Below, piece by piece: positions 17,156 through 25,077 of a stretch of DNA of 35,437 nt. Made by a program: the position numbers and the translations under genes. The stretch's first letter is position 1. Every line of letters starts with the position of its first letter. The notes beneath the pieces were generated by a model, which was given only the letters and a program-made list of their open reading frames with translations, was not told the DNA's origin and did no database searches. This DNA comes from JBLHUT01 sp047629975 (lineage in GTDB: Bacteria; Pseudomonadota; Alphaproteobacteria; Rhodobacterales; Rhodobacteraceae): positions 1 through 35,437 of the forward strand of contig JBLHUT010000006.1 of NCBI GenBank assembly GCA_047629975.1, in the 5' to 3' direction.

Positions 17156-17859
17156 TCAAGCACCACGTAGTCCGCCGCAAAATGGTAGCCCTGATTGCGG
17201 ATCGTGCGGATAAAATCGCCCGAAGGGTCGGTGTTCATTAGCTTTTTGCGTAAGCGGCTGACAAGGATGTCGACCCGCCTGTCTTCGGGGTCAAGGTCGA
17301 TGCCGATGATGCTGCGGGCGATGTCCTCGCGGGCGACGGGGGCGGGGGCGACAGACACCAGCATCGTCATCAAACGGTATTCGGTTGAACTGAGCGGGAC
17401 ATGGATGGCGTTGGGGCCGTGCAATTTATGATTGGTGTGGTCCAGTATCCATCCTGAAAACCCGATCCGTCCAGAGGTGCGCGCCGTGGGCTTGGCCGCG
17501 CCATTCGCGCGGCGCAAAAGCGCGTTCATCCGTGCAAGCAGTTCGCGGGGATTGAAGGGTTTTTCAAGATAATCGTCAGCACCCAGTTCGATGCCGATAA
17601 TGCGTTCCGTGTCGCCTTTGACCGCAGACAGGATAACAAGCGGTACATTCGACTGCTCCCGAACCCTTTTGCAATAGCTCAGGCCGCTGTCCCCGGGCAG
17701 CATGATGTCGACGACCATGATATCGAAGTCTTCGGGGGAAAGGTGCAGTGCCGCTTCGGCAGAGCCCGAGATAACGCAGGTGAAGCCGCGTGAGTGCAGA
17801 TATGTCGACAAAAGTGCCGAAATCTCCGGGTCGTCTTCTACGATATGCACACGACTCAA
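17152..17859 (-). CDS. OmpR-family response regulator (GltR-like)
   Basis: A 235-residue two-domain regulator. The receiver domain (about 1-115) has the acidic pair ED-D at 8-10, phospho-acceptor D51 in VVDIMLPGDSG, S78 and K100. The winged-helix output domain (about 135-230) shows STEYRLMTMLVS, RVDILVSRLRKKL and IRTIRNQGYHF. Start: no ATG is available near the receiver start. TTG at 17859 gives MSRVHIVEDD and has AAGGAG 9 bp upstream; GTG at 17850 is possible. The open frame runs much further upstream, over the divergent ABC genes, but that part is antisense and not protein-like. Its position beside a sugar importer resembles the GltR/GtrS control of glucose uptake in pseudomonads. Confidence 0.92.
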   Translation of the reverse strand: MSRVHIVEDDPEISALLSTYLHSRGFTCVISGSAEAALHLSPEDFDIMVVDIMLPGDSGLSYCKRVREQSNVPLVILSAVKGDTERIIGIELGADDYLEKPFNPRELLARMNALLRRANGAAKPTARTSGRIGFSGWILDHTNHKLHGPNAIHVPLSSTEYRLMTMLVSVAPAPVAREDIARSIIGIDLDPEDRRVDILVSRLRKKLMNTDPSGDFIRTIRNQGYHFAADYVVLD

Positions 17860-17891
17860 CGGGTCCGACTCCTTGTCCGAAGGGTGCCTTG

Positions 17892-17914
17892 AGCGCGCTG
17901 GCACGCGGCGCGCT
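17892..17914. promoter_or_regulatory. Inverted repeat in the regulator/transporter divergent region
   Basis: AGCGCGC - 9 nt - GCGCGCT is a perfect 7-bp inverted repeat, 33 bp upstream of the response regulator start, in the 216-bp gap shared with the ABC operon. It may be an operator or a leader hairpin of the regulator mRNA. I saw no clear promoter boxes for either direction. Confidence 0.35.
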
Positions 17915-18075
17915 GTCCCTTTGGTTACCAATTTTTGCGGGTTTTGGGAACACCGTGTGTGGCACGCAACAAAAAGCAACAATTCAATGGCTCGGCAATC
18001 GGGGTCCCTGCGGTAAGGTGGGAAACGGCTTTGAAACAAAGGCCTCCACATTTTGTGTGTATCTGGGAGGATATC

Positions 18076-19332
18076 ATGACACGACATTTTAGTGCGCTTG
18101 TTGGCGCAGTGACCCTTGGTGCGTCTATCGCGGCGGCTCCTGTTTATGCGGAGCCAAAAGCAGAAGTTCTGCACTATTGGACATCCGGTGGCGAAGCCAT
18201 GGCTGTAAAAGCACTGCAGGAGGCTTTTGCGGGCCGTGGCGGCACGTGGATCGACGCGCCTGTTGCTGGCGGCGGCGGTGATGCGCAAGCGGCTGTTTTG
18301 CGCGCACGGGTTCTGGCGGGTGATCCGCCGTCTGCGGTGCAGATCAAAGGCCCCAACATTCAGGAGTGGGCCGAAGCAGGCGCATTGGCCGATCTGAGCG
18401 AAGTCGCGACAGCACAGGGCTGGGACGCTGTTCTTCCTGCCGCCATTCAGGATATCGTAAAATACGAAGGTGCCTATGTTGCCGTGCCGGTAAACGTGCA
18501 CCGCGTTGACTGGATCTGGGCCAACCCGGAGGTTCTGGCCAAGGTTGGTGCCGGTGTTCCGACGACTTGGGACGAGTTCAACGAGACAGCTGAAAAGCTG
18601 ATTGCGGCAGGGATCATTCCGCTCGCACATGGCGGTCAGCCATGGCAGGACGCGACTGTTTTTGAAACGGTTGTTCTGGGCATCGGCGGCGTCGAATTCT
18701 ATCGCAAGGCGCTTGTCGAGCTGGACATGGACGCGCTGGGCTCCGATACGATGGTTGCCGTGTTCGACCAGATGCGCAAAATGCGCGGCTACGTCGACCC
18801 CGACTTCCCTGGTCGTGACTGGAACCTTGCAACAGCGATGGTCATGCGCGGCGAAGCAGCCATGCAGATCATGGGTGACTGGGCCAAGGGCGAATTTGCT
18901 GCTGCTGGCAAAGTCCCCGGTGTTGACTATATCTGCGCCTCGACCCCGTCCGAGAACGGCTATCTGCTGAACTCCGACAGCTTTGCAATGTTCAACGTGT
19001 CCGGTGATGACAGTATCGCTGGTCAGGAAATTCTGGCCGAGTTGATTCTGGGCACGGAATTCCAGGAGACGTTCAACTTGCTCAAGGGGTCGATCCCGGC
19101 GCGGACCGACGTTCCACGTGACCAGTTCGACGATTGCGCGATCAAGTCCATGGATGATATGGTATCGGCTGCCGCAGGCAACACGCTGCTTGGTTCGATG
19201 GCCCATGAAATCGCACAGTCCGGTGCCGTGCGCGGTGCGTTCATCGACGTTGCGACATCTCACTTCAACTCCGACATGTCCTCTGCAGACGCTGTCAAGG
19301 AATTGGTCAGCGCGATCAATCTTGCCCAGTAA
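18076..19332 (+). CDS. Sugar ABC transporter substrate-binding protein
   Basis: A 418-residue extracellular solute-binding protein of family 1. A signal peptide is visible (MTRHFSALVGAVTLGASIA, then AAPVYA with cleavage before EPKAEV). The mature part begins with VLHYWTSGGEAMAVKAL, typical of glucose/mannose-type binding proteins. Other shared stretches are VPVNVHRVDWIWANP, LAHGGQPWQDATVFE and AMQIMGDWAKGEF. These resemble GtsA-like glucose-binding proteins as I remember them, so glucose or a related hexose is my best guess. The start at 18076 is set by GGGAGGATATC just upstream. It is the first gene of the importer operon and is followed by a strong hairpin. Confidence 0.93.
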   Translation: MTRHFSALVGAVTLGASIAAAPVYAEPKAEVLHYWTSGGEAMAVKALQEAFAGRGGTWIDAPVAGGGGDAQAAVLRARVLAGDPPSAVQIKGPNIQEWAEAGALADLSEVATAQGWDAVLPAAIQDIVKYEGAYVAVPVNVHRVDWIWANPEVLAKVGAGVPTTWDEFNETAEKLIAAGIIPLAHGGQPWQDATVFETVVLGIGGVEFYRKALVELDMDALGSDTMVAVFDQMRKMRGYVDPDFPGRDWNLATAMVMRGEAAMQIMGDWAKGEFAAAGKVPGVDYICASTPSENGYLLNSDSFAMFNVSGDDSIAGQEILAELILGTEFQETFNLLKGSIPARTDVPRDQFDDCAIKSMDDMVSAAAGNTLLGSMAHEIAQSGAVRGAFIDVATSHFNSDMSSADAVKELVSAINLAQ

Positions 19333-19344
19333 CTGCTGAAAATG

Positions 19345-19378
19345 GGCGCGGCCTCACTTTTTTGAGGTCGCGCCTTTT
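19345..19378 (+). terminator. Attenuator after the sugar-binding-protein gene
   Basis: A 12-bp stem (GGCGCGGCCTCA / TGAGGTCGCGCC, one G-T pair) with a CTTTTT loop is followed by TTTT, 12 bp after the binding-protein stop and upstream of the first permease gene. It fits partial termination that lowers permease expression relative to binding protein. Confidence 0.8.
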
Positions 19379-19407
19379 CATTTCTCTCACCGAGGAGGCC
19401 TGTTGAC

Positions 19408-20304
19408 GTGTCTGCTGCACCCAGAAAATTCACCGACCGGATCGCCCGCGCCTTGCCGCAGATCGTAGTGGCACCCAGCTTTACGGCCATCTTGTTTTTT
19501 GTTTATGGTTTCATCCTCTGGACGGGGTACATTTCGTTCACCAAGTCCAAGATGTTGCCGAATTATACCTTGCTTGGAACGCGCCCCTACGAGCGACTCT
19601 TCCAGATGGACCGCTGGTCAGTGGCCATCGAAAACCTGTTTGTTTTCGGCATCCTGTTTATTCTTGTGTCAATCGTTGTCGGCTGTCTGCTTGCCATTCT
19701 TCTGGATCAGAAGATCAGGGCCGAGGGTTTTATCCGCACGATATACCTCTATCCGATGGCAATTTCGTTCATCATCACCGGTACGGCGTGGAAGTGGATC
19801 ATGAACCCCTCGCTGGGGCTTGAGACTGTGGTGCGCGGCTGGGGATGGGAATCGTTCTCGTTCGGCTGGACCAACGATCCGCAACTGGCGGTTTATGCAC
19901 TGGTTATGGCGGCGGTCTGGCAGTCGTCCGGGTTTGTGATGGCGCTGTTTTTATCGGCGTTGCGCAGCGTGGATCAGGATATCATCAAGGCGGCAAGCCT
20001 TGACGGAGCCTCTCCGAGCCGGATCTATTTGCGGATCATCCTGCCGACCATGCGTCCGGTGTTCATGAGCGCGGTTGTGATCCTGTCGCACCTGGCGATC
20101 AAGAGCTTCGATCTTGTGGTCGCGCTTACGGGAGGCGGGCCGGGGTATTCCTCGACGTTGCCTGCGAATTTCATGTACGAAATGACCTTCCGACGTAACG
20201 AAATCGCACTGGGTGCCGCGTCTGCGATGGTGATGCTTGCCACGGTGGCGGCCATCATGGTGCCTTATCTTTATTCCGAATTGCGGGGGAAAAAGCATGT
20301 CTGA
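19408..20304 (+). CDS. Sugar ABC transporter permease (MalF-type)
   Basis: A 298-residue inner-membrane permease with about six hydrophobic segments. The EAA loop, which contacts the ATPase, reads IIKAASLDGASPSRIYLRIILP (about residues 191-212). IVVAPSFTAILFFVYGF forms the first segment and the C-terminus carries ALTGGGPGYSSTLPANFMYEMTF, all typical of MalF/UgpA-like subunits. It starts at GTG (19408) with GAGGAGGCC upstream. The 3' end overlaps the next permease by 8 bp. It forms the channel together with that permease. Confidence 0.93.
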   Translation: MSAAPRKFTDRIARALPQIVVAPSFTAILFFVYGFILWTGYISFTKSKMLPNYTLLGTRPYERLFQMDRWSVAIENLFVFGILFILVSIVVGCLLAILLDQKIRAEGFIRTIYLYPMAISFIITGTAWKWIMNPSLGLETVVRGWGWESFSFGWTNDPQLAVYALVMAAVWQSSGFVMALFLSALRSVDQDIIKAASLDGASPSRIYLRIILPTMRPVFMSAVVILSHLAIKSFDLVVALTGGGPGYSSTLPANFMYEMTFRRNEIALGAASAMVMLATVAAIMVPYLYSELRGKKHV

Positions 20305-21184
20305 TACGACCACCTTCAAGCCTGCACAAAATAAATCCACACTTCCGGCGCGGCTGCTTTTGTGGCTGATCCTTGGGGTCTTTGCGATCTGGTTTCTGCT
20401 GCCGGCCTATGTTGTCGTCGGCACGTCGCTCAAGGGGCTCGAAGAGATCCGCGGCGGCTCGCTTTTGTCGCTTCCTCACGAGTTGAACTTCTGGGCGTGG
20501 CGACATGCGTGGAGCGAGGCCTGCATCGGGGTGAAGTGCACCGGTCTTGAGCCCTATTTCTGGAACTCTGTTGCCATTGCGCTGCCGTCTGTTGCGTTGT
20601 CGACATTTCTGGGGGCGCTGACGGGGTATTCCCTGACCAAGTGGCAGTTTCCGGGCGCCAACCTTGTTTTTGCGCTGATCCTGTTTGGTTGCTTTGTACC
20701 GTTTCAGGTCGTGATCCTTCCGATGGCGCAAACGTTGGGCATTATTGGTATCACCAACACGGTTTACGGTCTGATCCTTGTTCATACCGTTTACGGGTTG
20801 GCATTTACCACGTTGTTTTTCCGGAACTATTACGTGACCATCCCAGACGAGCTGGTGCGGGCTGCAACCATTGACGGGGCGGGGTTCTTTACGATTTTCC
20901 GCCGGATCATTCTGCCGCTGTCCCCGCCGATCATCGTGGTGTCGGTCATCTGGCAGTTTACGCAGATCTGGAACGACTTCCTCTTCGGGGCCAGTTTCAC
21001 CACCGGCGGCGCACAGCCGATCATGGTGGCGATGAACAATCTGGTAAACACCACCACCGGTGTCAAACAATACAATGTCGACATGGCTGCCGCGCTGATT
21101 ACGGCCGCCCCAACCATCTTAGTTTATATCGTCGCGGGCCGCTATTTTGTGCGTGGTCTGACCGCCGGTTCCGTCAAGGGATGA
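20297..21184 (+). CDS. Sugar ABC transporter permease (MalG-type)
   Basis: A 295-residue second channel subunit. The EAA loop is LVRAATIDGAGFFTIFRRIILPLS (about residues 193-216). Membrane segments lie near 20-40, 95-120, 125-150, 160-185, 215-235 and 265-285. An extracytoplasmic loop contains CIGVKCTGLEPYFWNSVAIA with two cysteines, a feature I associate with glucose/mannose importers of the GtsC kind. ATG at 20297 lies inside the end of the upstream permease gene, with GGGGGAAAAAGC before it, so translation is coupled. The ATPase gene follows after 10 bp. Confidence 0.93.
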   Translation: MSDTTTFKPAQNKSTLPARLLLWLILGVFAIWFLLPAYVVVGTSLKGLEEIRGGSLLSLPHELNFWAWRHAWSEACIGVKCTGLEPYFWNSVAIALPSVALSTFLGALTGYSLTKWQFPGANLVFALILFGCFVPFQVVILPMAQTLGIIGITNTVYGLILVHTVYGLAFTTLFFRNYYVTIPDELVRAATIDGAGFFTIFRRIILPLSPPIIVVSVIWQFTQIWNDFLFGASFTTGGAQPIMVAMNNLVNTTTGVKQYNVDMAAALITAAPTILVYIVAGRYFVRGLTAGSVKG

Positions 21185-21194
21185 GGAGAGTATC

Positions 21195-22313
21195 ATGGCT
21201 TCACTGACAATCAAAAATGCCGTTAAGCGTTACGGCAATGTCGAGGTGCTCAAGGGCGTGTCGATCGACCTTCAGGATGGCGAATTTCTTGTGCTGCTCG
21301 GTGCTTCGGGCTGTGGGAAATCCACTTTGCTGAATATGATCGCGGGTCTTGAGACGCTGACCGAAGGGGACATCATGATCGGTGACCGGATCATCAACGA
21401 TGTGCATCCCAAGGACCGCGATATCGCGATGGTGTTCCAGTCTTACGCGCTGTACCCCAACATGACCGTGGGCAAAAACATCGCCTTCGGGCTTGAAATG
21501 CGCGGCGTGCCGAAGGCCGAGCGTGACAAGGCCGTGCAAGAGGTCGCCAAGATGTTGCAGATGGACCATCTGCTGGATCGCAAGCCGGCGCAATTGTCCG
21601 GTGGACAGCGGCAGCGGGTTGCGATGGGGCGTGCTTTGGTGCGGCGTCCAAAGGTGTTTTTGTTCGACGAACCGCTGTCGAACCTTGATGCCAAGCTGCG
21701 GCTCGAGATGCGGACCGAGATCAAGCGCCTGCACAAGCGGCTGAACGCTACGATGGTTTATGTGACCCACGACCAGATCGAGGCGCTGACCCTTGCGGAC
21801 CGGATCGCGATTCTGAAAGGCGGGGAGGTTCAACAACTTGCCAGCCCTGCCGAGATCTATGACGCACCGGTAAACATGTTTGTGGCCGGGCTTGTGGGAT
21901 CGCCGCCCATGAACTTTGTGACCGCCACGGTGCAACGTACTGATCGCGGCATCGGGGCCGAGGTCCGTATGTTGGCCAATGGTGCCGATCAGGTGGTTCT
22001 GCTTGATCTGACGGGCAATGCGGCGGATCTGTCGCAACATATCGGGCGCGAGATTGTCATCGGCTTACGCCCCGAGATGATCACGCAGGTTGGCCAGACG
22101 GCCAACAGCAAGGCCCAGACCGTCACCAGCGACATTGACGTGACCGAAGCAACAGGGGCCGACACGCTGTGCGTGTTGACCTGGAACGACAAGGAAGTAA
22201 TGGCGCGGGTCAGTTCAGGATACGCTCAGGTGCTTGAGGGAACGATGGACTTTGCGGTCGACATGACGCGTGCCTGTCTGTTCGATCCTGCAACAGAGAT
22301 GAGAATCGCCTAG
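21195..22313 (+). CDS. Sugar ABC transporter ATP-binding protein (MalK/UgpC family)
   Basis: A 372-residue ATPase that drives the sugar importer. Walker A is GASGCGKST (36-44), Q82 is in VFQSYALYP, the signature is LSGGQ (134-138), Walker B ends in D158-E159 (VFLFDEPLSNLD) and the switch His is H192 (VTHDQIEAL). The C-terminal part (about 240-372) is the MOI/TOBE regulatory domain found in MalK and UgpC, including VIGLRPEMI. GAGGAGAGTATC precedes the ATG. It closes the operon ahead of a terminator. Family members are often labelled UgpC regardless of substrate; the neighbours point to a sugar, not glycerol phosphate. Confidence 0.95.
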   Translation: MASLTIKNAVKRYGNVEVLKGVSIDLQDGEFLVLLGASGCGKSTLLNMIAGLETLTEGDIMIGDRIINDVHPKDRDIAMVFQSYALYPNMTVGKNIAFGLEMRGVPKAERDKAVQEVAKMLQMDHLLDRKPAQLSGGQRQRVAMGRALVRRPKVFLFDEPLSNLDAKLRLEMRTEIKRLHKRLNATMVYVTHDQIEALTLADRIAILKGGEVQQLASPAEIYDAPVNMFVAGLVGSPPMNFVTATVQRTDRGIGAEVRMLANGADQVVLLDLTGNAADLSQHIGREIVIGLRPEMITQVGQTANSKAQTVTSDIDVTEATGADTLCVLTWNDKEVMARVSSGYAQVLEGTMDFAVDMTRACLFDPATEMRIA

Positions 22314-22351
22314 GGCTGGAAAGGTACCAGCTTCGGCAACGCATCAAATAG

Positions 22352-22381
22352 CGGGACTGCATCCAAACGGGTGCGGTCCCG
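22352..22381. terminator. Terminator after the sugar importer operon
   Basis: A 13-bp stem (CGGGACTGCATCC / GGGTGCGGTCCCG, two G-T pairs) with an AAAC loop lies between the ATPase gene and a convergent minus-strand gene. It probably serves both. Confidence 0.7.
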
Positions 22382-22387
22382 ATTTGT

Positions 22388-22834
22388 TCAATCTGTTTGC
22401 GCCTTTTCGAGTTTCGCTTTTCCAGCTTTGTTAAGCTTTGAAATCGCGTGTTCGCTCAGCCCGAGCCAGGCGAAACATTGCTGTTCGTCGCTAAACACTT
22501 CTGCATGGGCAACATCGCCCTGATTGAGCAGCGTCTCATACATGCGCGCCATGCCGAACGTCATGTCGGTAGGAGCAAAAAGAGTAATCTTCGGGAGTCT
22601 CTGTGAGCCTTTCGAGCGCGACTCGGTCAAAGAGCGCAGGGCGGTAACCTTGGCAAAATCAAGGTCGATTTCCGTCACCTTTTCGAGGGAAATATAAAAG
22701 TCGAGCCCGGGCACAAATTCGGGATGCTGTATCAGGGATTGGTGACAGGCCCGCGCAAGGCTAACCGTCAGCACATCCGAATAGAAGACCCAGCTAAGGG
22801 TGTCTTCTTTTTGAATGCCCGTTGCATACGGCAT
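22388..22834 (-). CDS. Hypothetical protein, STAS/SpoIIAA-like
   Basis: A 148-residue cytoplasmic protein that I do not recognise as a named family member. The alternating beta/alpha pattern and the stretches LSWVFYSDVLTVSLARACH, LDFYISLEKVTEIDLDFAKVTALRS and LPKITLFAPTDMTFGMARMYETLL resemble a STAS/SpoIIAA-like fold, in which a domain of this kind often takes part in regulatory partner switching. There is no signal peptide or membrane segment, and the C-terminus is Lys/Ala-rich. It is a single gene, convergent with the ABC ATPase. Its ribosome-binding region is made of a TAGG tetranucleotide repeat, which is unusual. The function is unknown. Confidence 0.7.
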   Translation of the reverse strand: MPYATGIQKEDTLSWVFYSDVLTVSLARACHQSLIQHPEFVPGLDFYISLEKVTEIDLDFAKVTALRSLTESRSKGSQRLPKITLFAPTDMTFGMARMYETLLNQGDVAHAEVFSDEQQCFAWLGLSEHAISKLNKAGKAKLEKAQTD

Positions 22835-22840
22835 GGTTTT

Positions 22841-22856
22841 CCTACCTACCTACCTA
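22841..22856 (-). repeat. Tetranucleotide repeat (TAGG)4 in a ribosome-binding region
   Basis: On the plus strand CCTA is repeated four times; on the coding (minus) strand this gives four AGG-containing units ending 6 bp before the ATG at 22834. It acts as the Shine-Dalgarno sequence of the STAS-like gene. Confidence 0.75.
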
Positions 22857-23132
22857 CGTTACGCTGTGATCAAATGTGTTGTAAGCTTTCTAATAAATCA
22901 ACTTAAAATTGCACGCGGGCCTTTGCAACTGCCAATGGCAGTGTCGCAGACACTGCGACATCGGGTACCGATCACGCCGCTGTCCGTTGCCGTGGCCGCA
23001 TTGCGCCCCTTGCGCCGTCCGGCGACAGCCCGGTTGATGCAGGCGGGATGTTTTGCAACGCGCCCGGGTTGTCGTGGCCGGCCATGATGTGCCAGTGTCC
23101 CGTCTATCGAATGGAAACCCGAACGAGGACGA
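22857..23132. other. Intergenic region with overlapping palindromes
   Basis: No convincing gene lies between the STAS-like gene and the rhodanese gene (about 300 bp). The gap holds ACTGCC-AAT-GGCAGT (22928-22942) sharing its last base with TGTCGCAG-ACA-CTGCGACA (22942-22960). These could be operators or a structured RNA leader. No promoter boxes stand out. Confidence 0.5.
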
Positions 23133-23141
23133 GTGCACATC

Positions 23142-23534
23142 ATGTCAAAACTGAAAGTCCCTGTTGCCGATCTGGTCAAAGCGGCACGCGCGCGAATCGA
23201 AGAAGTCGAGACAAAGGACGCGATTGCAATGATCGACGATCCCGAAGTTGTAATCGTTGACCTGCGCGATATCCGCGAACGCGAGCGGCTGGGGTACATT
23301 CCGGGCAGTTTCCACTGTCCGCGTGGCATGGCCGAATTCTGGGTCGACCCCGAAAGCCCCTATTTCAAGCCGGTCTTTGGTGAGGACAAGAAATTTGTCT
23401 TCCATTGTGCCTCTGGATGGCGCTCTGCGCTGACTGTTGCGGCTTTGAACGATATGGGGTTCGAGGCGGCGCATCTGCGGGAGGGGTTTTCAACCTGGGA
23501 GCAAAACGGTGGTCCGGTGACAAAGGACGACTAA
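23142..23534 (+). CDS. Rhodanese-like domain protein
   Basis: A 130-residue single-domain rhodanese. Such proteins carry sulfane sulfur on an active-site cysteine and act in sulfur transfer or redox reactions in the cytoplasm. The loop is HCASGWRSA with C89 as the active residue; VVIVDLRDIRERERLGYIPGS (about 36-56) is the conserved first half, including the DxRxxxE pattern. There is no signal peptide. I place the start at ATG 23142; a GTG at 23133 is in frame, and GAGGAC upstream could serve either. No operon partner is evident: the next gene starts 108 bp later. Confidence 0.9.
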   Translation: MSKLKVPVADLVKAARARIEEVETKDAIAMIDDPEVVIVDLRDIRERERLGYIPGSFHCPRGMAEFWVDPESPYFKPVFGEDKKFVFHCASGWRSALTVAALNDMGFEAAHLREGFSTWEQNGGPVTKDD

Positions 23535-23642
23535 ACGTGTGTCGGCAATATCGCGCCTCGGGAGTGTGCAAACGCGCTTTGTGCCGCGATTTTTGCGCAG
23601 CCCGCTATAGACCTCGAAGGGGCGCTGTCGTACCACCGCCCC

Positions 23643-23810
23643 ATGACCACAAGCAAAGATACTCCGGCCAGGCCATCGACCCGCGAGGATCGTTTGAAGC
23701 AGGCGCTTAAAGCCAATCTGCAACGGCGCAAGTCACAGGCCAAGGCGCGTGTTCATGGCGATGACGATGATGTGGCGCAGGGCGGAAAGGAAGAGAACAA
23801 AGATGGATAA
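23643..23810 (+). CDS. Small conserved-type protein upstream of murA (55 aa)
   Basis: A 55-residue ORF (MTTSKDTPARPSTREDR, then LKQALKANLQRRKSQAKARV and an acidic, Gly/Lys-rich tail ending ENKDG). It has no membrane segment and is strongly charged, with a predicted helical basic centre. Its stop overlaps the murA start by 8 bp (ATGGATAA), which argues for translation coupling and so for a real gene. I recall small charged proteins annotated at this place in other Rhodobacteraceae, but cannot confirm homology from here. No function can be given. Confidence 0.65.
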   Translation: MTTSKDTPARPSTREDRLKQALKANLQRRKSQAKARVHGDDDDVAQGGKEENKDG

Positions 23811-25077
23811 GATCGTGGTGACCGGCGGCAAGGAGCTGAACGGCACAATCCGGATATCCGGTGCTAAAAACGCCTGTCTGACGCTGATGCCTGCGACGCT
23901 TTTGAGCGAAGAGCCACTGACGTTGACCAACGCACCCCGATTGAGCGACATCAAGACCATGACCGAGTTGCTGCGCTCTTTGGGGGCAGAGGTGTCGTCT
24001 TTGCAAGACGGACAGGTGTTGGCGATGTCGTCGCACGACATTCACAATCATACGGCCGACTACGACATCGTGCGCAAGATGCGTGCCTCGATCCTTGTTC
24101 TGGGGCCGATGCTGGCGCGCGATGGCCATGCGGTCGTGTCGTTGCCGGGGGGCTGTGCGATTGGTGCGCGGCCTGTTGACCTGCATCTCAGGGTGCTGGA
24201 GGCAATGGGCGCCGAACTTGACCTGCGGGACGGGTATGTGCACGCCAAGGCGATTGGCGGTCGGTTGACGGGGGCGGTGTTCGAATTTCCGCTGGTGTCG
24301 GTCGGGGCCACGGAAAATGCGCTTTTGGCGGCGACGCTGGCCAAGGGAACAAGTGTTCTGAAAAATGCGGCCCGCGAGCCCGAGATCGTCGATCTGGCGC
24401 GTTGTCTGCGTAAGATGGGCGCACAAATCGAGGGCGAAGGCACGTCCGAGATCACGATTCAGGGTGTTGACCGGCTGAACGGGGCGACACATCCGGTGGT
24501 GACCGACCGGATCGAGTTGGGAACCTACATGCTGGCTCCTGCCATCACGGGTGGCACGGTCGAGTTGCTGGGCGGACGGATGGAACTTGTTGCGGCCTTC
24601 GCTGAAAAACTGGATGAGGCAAATGTGTCGGTTACGCAGACAGAGCGCGGTCTGGTCGTGTCGCGCAAAGGCGGGCGCGCACAGGCGGTTGATGTGGTGA
24701 CGCAGCCCTTTCCCGGATTTCCGACCGACCTGCAGGCGCAGATGATGGCGCTTTTGTGCACTGCCCAAGGCACGAGCGTGCTTGAGGAAACAATTTTCGA
24801 GAACCGGTTCATGCACGCCCCCGAATTGATCCGCATGGGAGCAAAAATCGACGTGCAGGGCGGGCGCGCCACAGTGACAGGCGTGGAACGTCTGAAGGGT
24901 GCGCCGGTGATGGCAACCGATTTGCGGGCCAGTGTTTCGCTGATCCTTGCGGGTTTGGCCGCCGAGGGGGAAACCACGGTCAGTCGCGTCTATCACCTTG
25001 ATCGCGGCTATGAACATGTCGAGGAAAAACTCGGGGGCTGTGGTGCCAAAATCGAACGGATGCGTGAAAATGGCTGA
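23803..25077 (+). CDS. murA: UDP-N-acetylglucosamine 1-carboxyvinyltransferase MurA
   Basis: Catalyses the first committed step of peptidoglycan synthesis, transferring enolpyruvate from PEP to UDP-GlcNAc in the cytoplasm. The 424 residues are normal. K22-N23 lies in ISGAKNACL and the catalytic cysteine is C118 in LPGGCAIGARPVDLH, the residue attacked by fosfomycin. The C-terminal part contains FPGFPTDLQAQMMAL and HLDRGYEHVEEKL. The start at 23803 gives MDKIVVTGGKELNG, with GGAAAGGAAGAG upstream; longer in-frame starts fall inside the overlapping small gene. Its end overlaps the DUF2948 gene by 8 bp. Confidence 0.98.
   Translation: MDKIVVTGGKELNGTIRISGAKNACLTLMPATLLSEEPLTLTNAPRLSDIKTMTELLRSLGAEVSSLQDGQVLAMSSHDIHNHTADYDIVRKMRASILVLGPMLARDGHAVVSLPGGCAIGARPVDLHLRVLEAMGAELDLRDGYVHAKAIGGRLTGAVFEFPLVSVGATENALLAATLAKGTSVLKNAAREPEIVDLARCLRKMGAQIEGEGTSEITIQGVDRLNGATHPVVTDRIELGTYMLAPAITGGTVELLGGRMELVAAFAEKLDEANVSVTQTERGLVVSRKGGRAQAVDVVTQPFPGFPTDLQAQMMALLCTAQGTSVLEETIFENRFMHAPELIRMGAKIDVQGGRATVTGVERLKGAPVMATDLRASVSLILAGLAAEGETTVSRVYHLDRGYEHVEEKLGGCGAKIERMRENG

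Noticed and set aside
17860..19263. Long N-terminal extension of the response regulator frame
   Set aside because: It overlaps the divergent promoter region and the binding-protein gene antisense; the receiver domain begins at 17859 with its own ribosome-binding site.
22841..22856. Tetranucleotide repeat as a CRISPR or larger tandem array
   Set aside because: Only four 4-bp units with no spacers; no CRISPR-like repeat was seen anywhere in the window.
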